Source of the DNA: Longimicrobiales bacterium
GTDB taxonomy: Bacteria > Gemmatimonadota > Gemmatimonadetes > Longimicrobiales > Gaopeijiaceae
Length of the DNA: 56,314 nt
NCBI GenBank assembly: GCA_028278645.1
Contig: JANQDZ010000003.1
Coordinates: 1-56,314 of the forward strand
Direction: 5' to 3'
Positions 25,551 through 34,505 of the stretch are shown piece after piece. Below the pieces are notes generated by a model. It did not search any database, had not been told where the DNA came from, and saw only the letters and a program-made list of their open reading frames with translations. Each line of letters opens with the position of its first letter. Within the stretch, counting starts at the first letter, position 1. The position numbers and the translations under genes were made by a program.

Positions 25551-26678
25551 TCAAATGGCTGCAGCGGAGGCCATCTCCCCGAACGCGGTCGGCCTGAAAC
25601 GAAGCCTGGCTCCGATTCCACCACCCACCTCGTCCAGCTTCTCAGACGGAACGCTGCCGAACACCCGCACATCTCCGCCTTGTTCGAAGGCTTTCGCCAC
25701 GCAAAGGTCGGCGTAGTCCGGGTTTGCTTCCACGAACCCTCTCGAGAGGATGAGGGTGTCGACGCACCCGTTGTCCAGAGCTTCCACCGTCTCTGTCCCA
25801 CCGAGACACCCATTCCCTCTCGAGTAGGCTCTTTCCATTACCTGATGGAGGAGATCGGTTTGTCGGCGCTTCGAGAGGGCCGACGCACCTTCCCGGGTCG
25901 CTTTTTTCACCTCTGCCGGGGACATATCAACCCAGAGGGAGGAGTTCTCGAGAATCCGGGAGGGCTTCACCCCCCTCAGGCTACCACGAAGAGCCGAGAC
26001 CGTCTCCTTCTCTCCACCCAGGAGAACGAAGCCGTTCCAGTTGGCTTGGTTGGTGACCAGCTCTTTGACCTCTTTCAGCATACGCTCGGTACCGACTTCC
26101 AGGATCCGACTCGCAGTATCGGTACCCGTTTCACCCCGGCTCCCAGAGGTCTTCCCCGCCCTGGGCGAGGTAGCCGACTCGGAAATGTCCCCCATGAATG
26201 TGTCGGCCTGGAGATCGGCGACTTCGGTGATCTCCCCCTCCAGGTACCGGAATACCCGAGCCCTCCGGCCGTCCACCAAAGCGGTGACCATGGGTCGGAG
26301 TTGTTTCAGTCCCCGGATGTACGGGGAAACTCTGGCGCCGAGTTCCCACCGGGCCAGTGTCGGCACCTGCACCGGCAGGCTCTCCGCGTGGACGAGCTCG
26401 GCCGATGTGGCGAAGGCTACGTATCCCTTCCCCGGCAGGAAGGATTCATAGGCGTCGAACTCCTTCAACACGCGATCCCGTGCAGTGTAGAAGGCTTCTT
26501 TTTCTTTGGAATCTTTCCGCCTGATCCGGTGGGCTTCCCGCTCCAGCTCTTGGTCCAGCTTCCGCTTCCAAACCCGACGCGATGCCGGGTCCTGTCCTAC
26601 CCCATCTACATAAACTGTGAGTACTCTCTCCTGTTGAAGTCCACGATAAAGCTCCGCCAATTGATCCTTAGTCAGCAT
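25551..26678 (-). CDS. bacterial eRF1-like protein (BaeRF family, type 10-like)
   Basis: A 375-residue soluble protein resembling the bacterial archaeo-eukaryotic release factor (BaeRF) families, most like BaeRF10. It has an N-terminal segment with LTVYVDGVGQDPASR, a central domain with MVTALVDGRRARVFRYLEGE and a C-terminal eRF1-domain-3-like end with DTLILSRGF and GGDVRVFGSV...GGIGARLRF. The GGQ tripeptide of true release factors is absent. These proteins are proposed to act on ribosomes or tRNA under stress, but no function is established for this family. It is divergent from trkA and directly upstream of a tRNA gene. Confidence 0.7.
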   Translation of the reverse strand: MLTKDQLAELYRGLQQERVLTVYVDGVGQDPASRRVWKRKLDQELEREAHRIRRKDSKEKEAFYTARDRVLKEFDAYESFLPGKGYVAFATSAELVHAESLPVQVPTLARWELGARVSPYIRGLKQLRPMVTALVDGRRARVFRYLEGEITEVADLQADTFMGDISESATSPRAGKTSGSRGETGTDTASRILEVGTERMLKEVKELVTNQANWNGFVLLGGEKETVSALRGSLRGVKPSRILENSSLWVDMSPAEVKKATREGASALSKRRQTDLLHQVMERAYSRGNGCLGGTETVEALDNGCVDTLILSRGFVEANPDYADLCVAKAFEQGGDVRVFGSVPSEKLDEVGGGIGARLRFRPTAFGEMASAAAI

Positions 26679-26729
26679 AGGCTGCGCTCCGATCTGGCGT
26701 TGTTTGGGACTACTGTGTGGAATACCCCA

Positions 26730-26759
26730 TTATAATGCCCGAGTCCTTCAAGTGGGCAT
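26730..26759. promoter_or_regulatory. TATAAT-containing palindrome in the divergent trkA/BaeRF spacer
   Basis: CATTATAATG is a perfect ten-base palindrome that offers a consensus -10 (TATAAT) on both strands in the 144-base divergent spacer. It is followed by an inverted repeat, ATGCCC...GGGCAT, ending at 26759. No good -35 is found 16-18 bases from the -10 on either strand, so promoter activity is uncertain; the repeat could be an operator. Confidence 0.3.
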
Positions 26760-26822
26760 GTTTTCTTTTGACCACCCATTTCCCTTTGGCTAGCTTTTGG
26801 GCTTCTCTCAGGGAGAGCAAAA

Positions 26823-28166
26823 ATGAGGGTGATTATTGTGGGCGCCGGGGAGGTGGGATTCCATCTAGCCGAGCGCCTTTCTCAGGAGAACCAGGACGTC
26901 GTCGTCATCGAGACCGATCCGGAACGCGCAGAGCGGGCGACGGAGCTCCTCGATGTTTTGACTGTAGTGGGAAACGGAGCTTCCATCCCCGTCCTCGAGC
27001 AGGCCGGCATCCGCGGGGCCCGCATCCTACTCGCTGTGACGAGCAAGGACGAGGTGAACCTCATCTCGTGCCTGGCTGCCAATCGCATGCGGGTGGACTA
27101 CACCATCGCCCGGATCTCCAACCCCGACTACTACGCACGGGGCAGTGTACTCTCCCGGGAGCGCATGGGGATCGATCTCATGATCAACCCCGAGCGGGAG
27201 GCGGCGAAGGAGACCTTCCAGCTCCTCCAGAGTGCCGCTGCCACGGACGTGGCCAACTTCGCCCACGGGCAGGTCCAGCTGGTGGGGCTGGTGGTTAAGG
27301 AAGGGGCTCACGTAGCCGGAAAATCGGTGGCCCGGCTGGCCGCGGAACTGAAGGATTACCACTTCGTCCTGGCCGCTATCGTCCGCGACGGGGAGACGAC
27401 CATCCCGGACGGCTCCTCCAAGATCCGAGCCGGCGACCACATTTACGTCCTATCCCCTACCAAAGAGGTCCCGTTCATTCCGCCTTTGGCGGGTTACGAA
27501 CCTTTCGACCTGAAGAGGGTCATGATAGCTGGCGGGAGCGCGGAAGGGGCGTTCCTGGCCGAACTCCTGGAGCAGGCCGGCGTAGACTGCACCATTCTCG
27601 ACAAGGATCGGAAGAGGTGCGTGGAGTTGGCAGAGGCCCTGCCGAAGTCTCTGGTGCTCCACGGTGACGCCACCGATACCGAGCTCCTGGAGATGGAAGG
27701 AGTCAGCGGGCTGGACGGTTATGTGGCCGCTACAAGTCACGACGAGACCAACATGTTGTCGGGTTTGGTGGCGAAATCGGTCGGCGCCCGGAAGGTCGTG
27801 AGCCTCATCGAAAAATTCGAGTACCTCCCGCTGGTTCCGAAGGTGGGGCTGGACGCCGCGGTGTCGCCGAGAATGTCGGCGGTCAACGCGATTCTCCGGT
27901 ATGTCCGGAAAGGGCGCGTCATGACCGTGGCCACCCTGAAGGGCATCGACGCCGAAGCCATCGAGTTCAAGGTCTCAAAAAACGCCGTGATCGCCCACAA
28001 GACGTTAGCCGAGCTCCCCTTCCCACCCGGCGGAATCATCGGCACGATCATCCGCGGGGACCAGATCCTTATCCCGCGGGGTGAGGACATGGTTTTCCCC
28101 GGTGACGAGGTCATCGTCTTCGCTCTGCCCGAAGCTCTCCCCGAGATCGAGAAGTTCTTCAACTGA
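26823..28166 (+). CDS. trkA: Trk potassium uptake regulatory subunit TrkA
   Basis: The 447-residue protein has the duplicated RCK layout: Rossmann NAD-binding domain (VIIVGAGEVGFHLAERL at 3-19), RCK_C domain, then a second pair starting near residue 230 (RVMIAGGSAEGAFLAELL). TrkA is the peripheral cytoplasmic subunit that gates TrkH according to bound NAD(H)/nucleotide. The GGGAGAG ribosome-binding site lies just upstream of ATG 26823. Its stop codon TGA shares one base with the ATG of trkH, so the pair forms a complete potassium uptake system. The second GxGxxG is degenerate (GGSAEG), as is common in TrkA second domains. Confidence 0.93.
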   Translation: MRVIIVGAGEVGFHLAERLSQENQDVVVIETDPERAERATELLDVLTVVGNGASIPVLEQAGIRGARILLAVTSKDEVNLISCLAANRMRVDYTIARISNPDYYARGSVLSRERMGIDLMINPEREAAKETFQLLQSAAATDVANFAHGQVQLVGLVVKEGAHVAGKSVARLAAELKDYHFVLAAIVRDGETTIPDGSSKIRAGDHIYVLSPTKEVPFIPPLAGYEPFDLKRVMIAGGSAEGAFLAELLEQAGVDCTILDKDRKRCVELAEALPKSLVLHGDATDTELLEMEGVSGLDGYVAATSHDETNMLSGLVAKSVGARKVVSLIEKFEYLPLVPKVGLDAAVSPRMSAVNAILRYVRKGRVMTVATLKGIDAEAIEFKVSKNAVIAHKTLAELPFPPGGIIGTIIRGDQILIPRGEDMVFPGDEVIVFALPEALPEIEKFFN

Positions 28167-29623
28167 TGTCCCTTCGACGGGTCCTGAACGTGGTCGGCCT
28201 GCTTCAGGTGTTCGTGGGCCTGTCCATGCTGGTAGCCGGGGGCGTCTCTCTGTTCTACATGGAGGGGGATTCACTGGGGATCTTCCTGGCAGCGGCGGTC
28301 ACGATTGTGTTCGGAATCCTGGCCTTTCGCCTCACCAAGTTCAAAGGGGAGATTCGATCCAGGGAAGGGTTCGCCATGGTGACCTTCGCCTGGGCCGGAG
28401 CGGCTCTTTTCGGGGCCCTTCCCTACCTCTTCACCGGTACGGTCCAGGAGGTGATCCCGGCGTTCTTCGAATCCATGTCGGGGTTCACCACCACTGGGGC
28501 CACTATCTTCTCCGAGATCGAAGACCTGCCCCACGGGATCCTGTTCTGGCGTTCCTTCACCCACTGGCTGGGTGGCATGGGGATCATCGTCCTGGCCATC
28601 GCCATCCTCCCCTACCTGGGTGTGGGCGGGATGCAGCTGTTCAAAGCCGAGGTCCCGGGGCCGACCCCGGAACGCTTGAGACCCCGGATCACGCAGACCG
28701 CGAAGCTGCTCTGGTACGTCTACCTGGGGATGACAGTCCTCCAGACGGCGCTCTTGATGTTCGGGGGGATGGATCTCTTCGACGCTTCCACCCACACCTT
28801 CGCCACGTTGGCCACGGGTGGGTTCTCCACAAAGAACAACTCCATCGCTGGCTTCGATTCGGCATACATCCACTACGTCATCATCATCTTCATGTACCTG
28901 GCGGGCATCAACTTTGCCCTCCATTTCCGGGCGGTGACCGGTCACCTGGATTACTTCAAAGACCACGAGTGGCGGTTCTTCACCACGCTTCTCCTGGCCG
29001 CAAGCGCCACTCTAATGGTCCTGAACCTGGCCGGGGGCTCCTATGAGCTCACCGGCGCAGGCGTGGAGGAGGCATTCCGGGAGGGACTTTTCCAATCGGT
29101 GGCCATCGGCACCACGACGGGCTTCGTCACGGCCGACTACGAGCTCTGGGTCCCGGCCGCCCAGATGGTGATCTTCCTCCTTTTTTTCACCGGGGGAATG
29201 GCCGGGTCTACGGGAGGGAGTATGAAGTCGGTGCGTGTGTTGCTCCTCCTGAAGCAGACCGCCATGGAGCTCAGGAAGCATCTGCATCCTCGGGCGGTGT
29301 TGCTGGCCCGAGTGGGACGCCGACCGGTAAAGGGAGACGTTCTGGCCAACGTCATCGGGTTCGTGTTGCTCTACGGTCTCCTCTGGGTGGCCGGGGCCAT
29401 GATCCTTTCTCTCCTTGGGATCGACTTCCTAACCTCCTTGGGGGCCAGCGCCGCCACGGTGGGGAACATCGGCCCGGGTCTGGGCGGTGTCGGGCCCACG
29501 GACAACTATGGATGGATGTCCGAGCCCGCCCTGGGCATCATGAGTTTTCTCATGCTCGTGGGCCGGCTGGAGATCTACACCGTGTTGCTCCTCTTTCACC
29601 CCGAGACCTGGAAGGGCCGGTAA
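28166..29623 (+). CDS. trkH: Trk potassium channel subunit TrkH/TrkG
   Basis: The 485-residue membrane protein shows the four pore-loop repeats of the Trk/Ktr/HKT superfamily. Filter-region segments are MSGFTTTGAT (first repeat), LATGGFSTKNN (second), IGTTTGFVTADY (third) and VGNIGPGLGG (fourth), each with the conserved glycine that lines the K+ selectivity filter. HWLGGMGIIVL is typical between the first and second repeats. It forms the inner-membrane channel and depends on TrkA. The start overlaps the trkA stop by one base. pcm follows four bases after the stop, probably in the same transcript. Confidence 0.93.
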   Translation: MSLRRVLNVVGLLQVFVGLSMLVAGGVSLFYMEGDSLGIFLAAAVTIVFGILAFRLTKFKGEIRSREGFAMVTFAWAGAALFGALPYLFTGTVQEVIPAFFESMSGFTTTGATIFSEIEDLPHGILFWRSFTHWLGGMGIIVLAIAILPYLGVGGMQLFKAEVPGPTPERLRPRITQTAKLLWYVYLGMTVLQTALLMFGGMDLFDASTHTFATLATGGFSTKNNSIAGFDSAYIHYVIIIFMYLAGINFALHFRAVTGHLDYFKDHEWRFFTTLLLAASATLMVLNLAGGSYELTGAGVEEAFREGLFQSVAIGTTTGFVTADYELWVPAAQMVIFLLFFTGGMAGSTGGSMKSVRVLLLLKQTAMELRKHLHPRAVLLARVGRRPVKGDVLANVIGFVLLYGLLWVAGAMILSLLGIDFLTSLGASAATVGNIGPGLGGVGPTDNYGWMSEPALGIMSFLMLVGRLEIYTVLLLFHPETWKGR

Positions 29624-29627
29624 AGGT

Positions 29628-30284
29628 ATGCCCCGGTTCCAGCACCTCCGGTCCCTGATGGTGGAAGAGCAGCTTCGTGGCAGGGGAATCCGCTCCGAAG
29701 CTGTGTTGGAGGTCATGGGCTCGGTTCCCCGGGAGCGGTTCTTGCCCCCCAGCCAAGAACACCGGGCCTATCACGACCAGGCCCTCCCTCTCTCACAGGG
29801 GCAGACCGTTTCGCAGCCATATATGGTAGCCATCATGACAGAGGCTCTCCGGCTCCGACCCTCCGATCGCGTGCTCGAAATCGGAACTGGAAGCGGTTAT
29901 CAGACTGCGGTGCTTTCGCCCTTGGCCGCTGCCGTCTTTTCGGTGGAACGCCTCCCGGATTTGGCCCGCGAGGCAGAGGAGGTTCTGGCGGATTTGGGGC
30001 GTCAGAACGTCCGTGTAAAGGTTGGGGACGGGACCTTGGGTTGGCCGGAGGAGGCCCCCTTCGACGCCATCCTGGTGACGGCAGGGGCACCCGAGGTGCC
30101 TGAAGCGTTAAGAGCACAGTTGTCGGAAGACGGAGGCCGCCTGGTGATCCCTGTTGGAGATCGCATGGTCCAGGAGCTGGTTCGGGTCACCCGAACGGGG
30201 GACGAATGCGAGACGGAAGAGATCCTGGCCTGCCGGTTCGTGCCTCTGTTGGGAAAAGAAGGCTGGGAAAGTTCAGGACCTTAG
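29628..30284 (+). CDS. pcm: protein-L-isoaspartate O-methyltransferase
   Basis: A 218-residue class I SAM-dependent methyltransferase. GQTVSQPYMVAIMTEAL near 57-73 is the substrate/active-site segment characteristic of Pcm. VLEIGTGSGYQTAVLS near 84-99 is SAM motif I, and FDAILVTAGAPEVP near 145 is the post-II region. It methylates isoaspartyl residues in damaged proteins to allow repair, in the cytoplasm. Length matches the family. ATG 29628 is preceded by AAAGG. It sits directly after trkH with a four-base gap and upstream of an SGNH-MBOAT pair. Confidence 0.93.
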   Translation: MPRFQHLRSLMVEEQLRGRGIRSEAVLEVMGSVPRERFLPPSQEHRAYHDQALPLSQGQTVSQPYMVAIMTEALRLRPSDRVLEIGTGSGYQTAVLSPLAAAVFSVERLPDLAREAEEVLADLGRQNVRVKVGDGTLGWPEEAPFDAILVTAGAPEVPEALRAQLSEDGGRLVIPVGDRMVQELVRVTRTGDECETEEILACRFVPLLGKEGWESSGP

Positions 30285-30318
30285 GATCCCTTTTCATCAA
30301 CGTCGGAAAAGAGAAGGC

Positions 30319-31410
30319 ATGCGCCTAAAATACCTCACCGTCCTTGGCTTCACAGCGCTTTTTCTACTGGTCCTCGAAGGGGGGCTGGAGTACAGGGCCC
30401 ATCGACGCGGATTCGGTTCCATCCTTTTCGGGGCTGCCGGGGTCCGGTTCGAAGGCGGAACTCAGGCTGGGGAAAAGATACCGACCGCATTCGGCCCGAC
30501 AGAGGAATTCCCATTCCGGAGTCCAATCATCCCCCCGGGACGGTCCAGCGAGACGACCCGAATCTGGTTCGCGTCCGCCTCACATGCTGAAGACATTGCG
30601 GTGCCTGTGCCTGGGGTATTCCCGAATCGAATGGGAGACATCCTTGAAGAACAGGGCATACCGGTCGAGATCCTGAACGCGTCCAGAGCCGGCCTCTCCA
30701 TCGTAGGGAACCGGCGGGAGCTCCTGGAACATGGCGAGTTTTGGGCTCCCGATTACGTGGTCTTCTATGGCCTCTCCATGGACCTCGGCGACCTCTCGTC
30801 GCTTTTTTTGGGATCGAATGGGGGAGAGGAGGACGAGGAAGAAGCAGAGGATGGAGCGGAGGAAGGGGCCACCCAGGAAGACGGCTCGGTTTCCGGTCCC
30901 TTCCTGAGACTCAACAAGCTTTATGAGCGAACAACGGTCTACGCCCAGCTCAAGTCCAATGTCACTTCTCTGGTAACTCGAGAGCGGATCCTGGCGGACA
31001 CCCTTCCGACCGTGGCGAAGGACCGGTTCAAGGAGCGGGTTGTAGAGTTTTTGGACACATCCGAGGAACTCGGCTCTACTCCGGTCTTGATCACGTTCAC
31101 GACTAGCCATTCGTTGGCGGGATCGACCCCCGCACCCCGCAGCGTCGACATGTTCATTCTGAGATTCAACCCCTATCTCACTCCACGGGGGTGGCTCCAA
31201 AGCATCGATGAGCTGAACCAGGTGATCAAGGACGTGGCCGACGAGAGGGACGTCCTGCTTTTTGACCTGGCGACTGAGATGGTCGACCGACCGGGCCGAT
31301 TCAGGGATCCCGTGCATTTCACTCCGGAAGGCCACCGAATCGTGGCTGAGTTCTTGGCTGGCGAGTTCGCAAGGATCCTCCTCCCGTTAAACGACGGAGG
31401 TCCCCGGTGA
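30319..31410 (+). CDS. membrane-anchored SGNH-like protein paired with MBOAT
   Basis: A 363-residue protein with an N-terminal signal-anchor (about 4-20). Block I of the SGNH fold is altered to WFASASHAED, retaining Ser86 and Ser88 as candidate nucleophiles but lacking the usual GDS. Block V is clear in FRDPVHFTPEGHRIVAEFLA. An acidic insertion (GGEEDEEEAEDG, about residues 170-190) interrupts the middle. The ATG is 30319; the longer upstream frame reads through the pcm end and is not used. Its stop overlaps the MBOAT start by four bases. The role is probably O-acylation of a surface glycan with the MBOAT partner. Confidence 0.65.
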   Translation: MRLKYLTVLGFTALFLLVLEGGLEYRAHRRGFGSILFGAAGVRFEGGTQAGEKIPTAFGPTEEFPFRSPIIPPGRSSETTRIWFASASHAEDIAVPVPGVFPNRMGDILEEQGIPVEILNASRAGLSIVGNRRELLEHGEFWAPDYVVFYGLSMDLGDLSSLFLGSNGGEEDEEEAEDGAEEGATQEDGSVSGPFLRLNKLYERTTVYAQLKSNVTSLVTRERILADTLPTVAKDRFKERVVEFLDTSEELGSTPVLITFTTSHSLAGSTPAPRSVDMFILRFNPYLTPRGWLQSIDELNQVIKDVADERDVLLFDLATEMVDRPGRFRDPVHFTPEGHRIVAEFLAGEFARILLPLNDGGPR

Positions 31411-32813
31411 ATTTTAACTCCGTCCAGTTTCTGGTCTTTTTCCCGGCCGTTGTTTTCCTCTACTCGTTAGTCTTCCGGAGGGACAAGGCGCGGATGGGCC
31501 TTCTCCTGGCCGCAAGCTACGTCTTCTACATGTCCTGGAACTGGCGATACGCCGGTTTGATTCTCTTCTCCACCTCCGTCGATTACCTGGTGGGGAGAGT
31601 CCTGGGCAAAGAGGAAAAGGAGGGGCGAAGACGGGCCCTCCTCGTAGTCAGCCTGGTCATGAACCTCGGTCTTCTCGCTTTTTTCAAATACAATAACTTC
31701 TTCGTTGATTCCACTGGGGACCTCCTGAGGGTCCTGGGGCTCCAGGTGGACTTCAGCAGCCTCAGACACAGCTTCCTCCTTCCGGTCGGAATTTCCTTCT
31801 ACACGTTCCAATCGCTCAGCTACACGATCGACCTGTTCCGACGGAAGATCCCGGTCGAGAAAAACTTCGTCCGGTTTGCGCTTTATGTGGCTTTCTTCCC
31901 GCAGCTGGTGGCGGGCCCCATTGTCCGGGCTGCCGACTTCCTTCCTCAGCTCCGGGACAAGCCGAAGGTCTCACAGGAAAGGGTCCACACCGGGCTCGCC
32001 CTCATGTTCAGGGGTCTGTTCAAGAAGGTGGTCCTGGCGGACCTCCTGGCGGGTCTAGGCGTCGACGCGGTTTTTGCCAACCCCGGCGGATTCTCTTCCC
32101 TGACACTTCTCCTGGCTATCTACGGGTATTCGTTTCAGATCTACAACGACTTCTCCGGGTACAGCGACATCGCCATCGGCGCGGCACGGGTTCTGGGCTT
32201 CTCGATTCCCGACAACTTCAACCGTCCGTACCTATCCAGAAACGTCCGGGAGTTCTGGACCCGCTGGCACATATCCCTATCGTCTTGGCTACGGGATTAT
32301 CTCTACATACCGCTGGGTGGGAGTCGACGGGCCCCCTCCCGGGTCCGGTTCAACCTCATGGCTACGATGGTCCTCGGCGGACTCTGGCATGGAGCTGCCG
32401 TGAACTTTGTCCTCTGGGGCTTTTGGCACGGGATCCTCCTGGTGCTCGCCAGGGGCACCAGCAAAACTCCTGAGGGGACTTCACTCAGGCGCTTGTTTTG
32501 GGAGAGGTTTGCCTGCTTCCACCTGGTAGGGTTCAGCTGGCTGCTCTTCAGGATCTCCGACTTCCCGAGCCTGGTCGCTTACATCGGGGGGCTTTTACGG
32601 TTCTCCGTAGGGGCAGAGCTGAGTTGGGCCTTCCTGGCGGTTTTGGCCATCGCCGCTTCGGTCCACTTTGTGCCCAAGGATCTCTTTGATCGGACGATGG
32701 AACGGTTCGCTCAGATCCCGGCCCCGGCCCAGGCCATGGTTTATGCCGGCCTGATCCTGGTGTTTTCCGGGCTGAGCTTCGGGGCCCCGGCTTTTATCTA
32801 TTTCCAGTTTTAG
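31407..32813 (+). CDS. MBOAT family O-acyltransferase (AlgI-like), second copy
   Basis: A 468-residue polytopic acyltransferase starting at GTG 31407 in a GTGA overlap. It has VAFFPQLVAGPIVRAADF, FWTRWHISLSSWLRDYLYIP and GGLWHGAAVNF, with the conserved His near residue 327. It is clearly homologous to the MBOAT protein at 20.3 kb, with the same motifs and length, but the SGNH partner gene comes before it rather than after. It probably moves acyl groups over the membrane for a second acylation site or a second polymer. It ends with AFIYFQF, as does the other copy (EFIYFQF). Confidence 0.9.
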   Translation: MNFNSVQFLVFFPAVVFLYSLVFRRDKARMGLLLAASYVFYMSWNWRYAGLILFSTSVDYLVGRVLGKEEKEGRRRALLVVSLVMNLGLLAFFKYNNFFVDSTGDLLRVLGLQVDFSSLRHSFLLPVGISFYTFQSLSYTIDLFRRKIPVEKNFVRFALYVAFFPQLVAGPIVRAADFLPQLRDKPKVSQERVHTGLALMFRGLFKKVVLADLLAGLGVDAVFANPGGFSSLTLLLAIYGYSFQIYNDFSGYSDIAIGAARVLGFSIPDNFNRPYLSRNVREFWTRWHISLSSWLRDYLYIPLGGSRRAPSRVRFNLMATMVLGGLWHGAAVNFVLWGFWHGILLVLARGTSKTPEGTSLRRLFWERFACFHLVGFSWLLFRISDFPSLVAYIGGLLRFSVGAELSWAFLAVLAIAASVHFVPKDLFDRTMERFAQIPAPAQAMVYAGLILVFSGLSFGAPAFIYFQF

Positions 32814-32828
32814 GGGCTCGAACCTACT

Positions 32829-34505
32829 CTACCACTTGATCCGGTCGCCTTCGTCCTCGATTCGGAACACCCACGCCGCAAGCCGCCCCGGCCTCAGCGC
32901 GTCGTCGGAGTCCCCGTAATCGTGGTCGGACCTGGATCCCGCGTCCACTCCGGGTTCGTCGCGCTGTTCCCTGAGCACGGCGGCCACACGTTCCTTCCAC
33001 TTCTCCCAGTTCTGCGGCCGCAGGTCCACCCAGCCGGCGTCGACCACGTTGTCCTGAAGCGGACGGTCGTTGGGAGGCAGGACTTTCACCACAGGACCTC
33101 TCAGGACCGTGGCCCCGTCCTGCACCAGGATGGGAACGCCCGTCGACACGATTCGCTGACGGAAGTCGTCGTCGGTGTCCACCATGGCCTGGGCCTCTGT
33201 GGCGGTCTCCACCGGATCCAGCTCCATAGCCGCGTCGTAGGTTCCGTACAGGCGCTTTAAAATGGCGCCTTCGAAGAGGAGCTTGGTCAGACGAGGCGGC
33301 CCCAACATCTCGTAGGCCACAGACTCGACGCCCAGCTCCGCCTCCATCTCCTCCATCCGGTCGATGGCCGCACTGCGGAGGACCCCTGCCCGGTAGGTCG
33401 GCCCCATGGTGGCGGCGTCCAGGGAGGCTATGACGTCCCGTCCGGTGGGATGGGCCAGGACTTCCTGGAGGACGTTGGAAGCGATCTCCTCGGGCGTCAC
33501 AAACTCCATGAGGCCCAGGGCCGTCAGGGTTTCAAACTCGCCCAGGGAAAACAGGCCGTTTTCGCCCGAATGCAGGTACACGCCCTCGATGGGGTCGTCC
33601 AGGCACTTGTAGGCCCGGGAGGCTTCGGGCAAGAACGCTTCGTCCAGAGGAAGGGGCACGACGGCGTCGCAGCGATTCAGCGTGTGGTACCGGAATTTGA
33701 TGGGTCCGTGGCCCAGCCCTTTCCAGCTGATGGCGGCCGTGGGTTTGATCTCCTTCACGGCCGGGCCGCCGGGCGTCCGGGCCATGAGGTACAGGAGGAG
33801 TGTGTGGGCCCCCGCTAAGCTCGACTTGGCCATGAGCATACGAGAGGGCCGCTCCTCGGAGTGGGTAAACGGGATGTTCATGCCCATTCCACCGGTCCCC
33901 ACGGTCCCGATCTTCAGGTAGACCTTGGTCCTCACCTCCGTCATGCCCCTGAGGGCAATCTGGGTGTGTCGGATCAGCTGGGGCAGGTAGGAGGATGCCA
34001 GGTGTTGCTCCACCTCTTTTTGATCCGCGCCCCCGTCCCTGGCACTGTCCAGAAGGTCCATGGCCGAGCTGAAAAAGTTCTGGTAGGCCAGGGCCCCAGC
34101 CGTGTTGATGGAGTCGATGACGATGTCCGGTCTCACCTCCAGGAGGAGGGCCCCCAGAGCCGACCGATGGAACACTTGGTCGGTGAGCTCGCCGTAGAGG
34201 TCGTGGATGAGGACGTCCAGGGCCGCCCTGTCTTCCAGAAGCTCGGACCGTGGCCGATCTTTCATCTCCGCCGGAACGAACAAATTCCCCCAATAAGGAT
34301 CGATAGCAGACGCAGAATCTTTGAACTCTGCCCGCAACTCGGCCACCGACTCCTCCGCCTCTTCCTTCATGAGGCCGGCCACTACCACCCTCTTCGGATT
34401 GTGATGTAACAGAGCCCTGGCCACAGCTTCTCCCACCAGTCCCGCACCACCAAGGATCAAGACCGTGCTTCCGGTCAGTTCCGCTCCACCCACCTGTCGG
34501 GTCAT
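32829..34505 (-). CDS. Rossmann-fold NAD(P)-binding protein of unknown function
   Basis: The 558-residue soluble protein starts with a dinucleotide-binding fold (TVLILGGAGLVGEAVARALL, about 14-33). Further landmarks are PDIVIDSINTAGALAYQNF near 130 and TKVYLKIGTVGTGGMGMNIP near 195-215, as in sugar- or polyketide-type short-chain dehydrogenase relatives. After about residue 330 I do not recognise any domain. No YxxxK catalytic pair stands out with confidence. It overlaps the pseudouridine synthase stop by four bases and ends the scpA-scpB operon, so it is co-expressed with chromosome-segregation and rRNA-modification genes. The substrate is unknown. Confidence 0.6.
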   Translation of the reverse strand: MTRQVGGAELTGSTVLILGGAGLVGEAVARALLHHNPKRVVVAGLMKEEAEESVAELRAEFKDSASAIDPYWGNLFVPAEMKDRPRSELLEDRAALDVLIHDLYGELTDQVFHRSALGALLLEVRPDIVIDSINTAGALAYQNFFSSAMDLLDSARDGGADQKEVEQHLASSYLPQLIRHTQIALRGMTEVRTKVYLKIGTVGTGGMGMNIPFTHSEERPSRMLMAKSSLAGAHTLLLYLMARTPGGPAVKEIKPTAAISWKGLGHGPIKFRYHTLNRCDAVVPLPLDEAFLPEASRAYKCLDDPIEGVYLHSGENGLFSLGEFETLTALGLMEFVTPEEIASNVLQEVLAHPTGRDVIASLDAATMGPTYRAGVLRSAAIDRMEEMEAELGVESVAYEMLGPPRLTKLLFEGAILKRLYGTYDAAMELDPVETATEAQAMVDTDDDFRQRIVSTGVPILVQDGATVLRGPVVKVLPPNDRPLQDNVVDAGWVDLRPQNWEKWKERVAAVLREQRDEPGVDAGSRSDHDYGDSDDALRPGRLAAWVFRIEDEGDRIKW

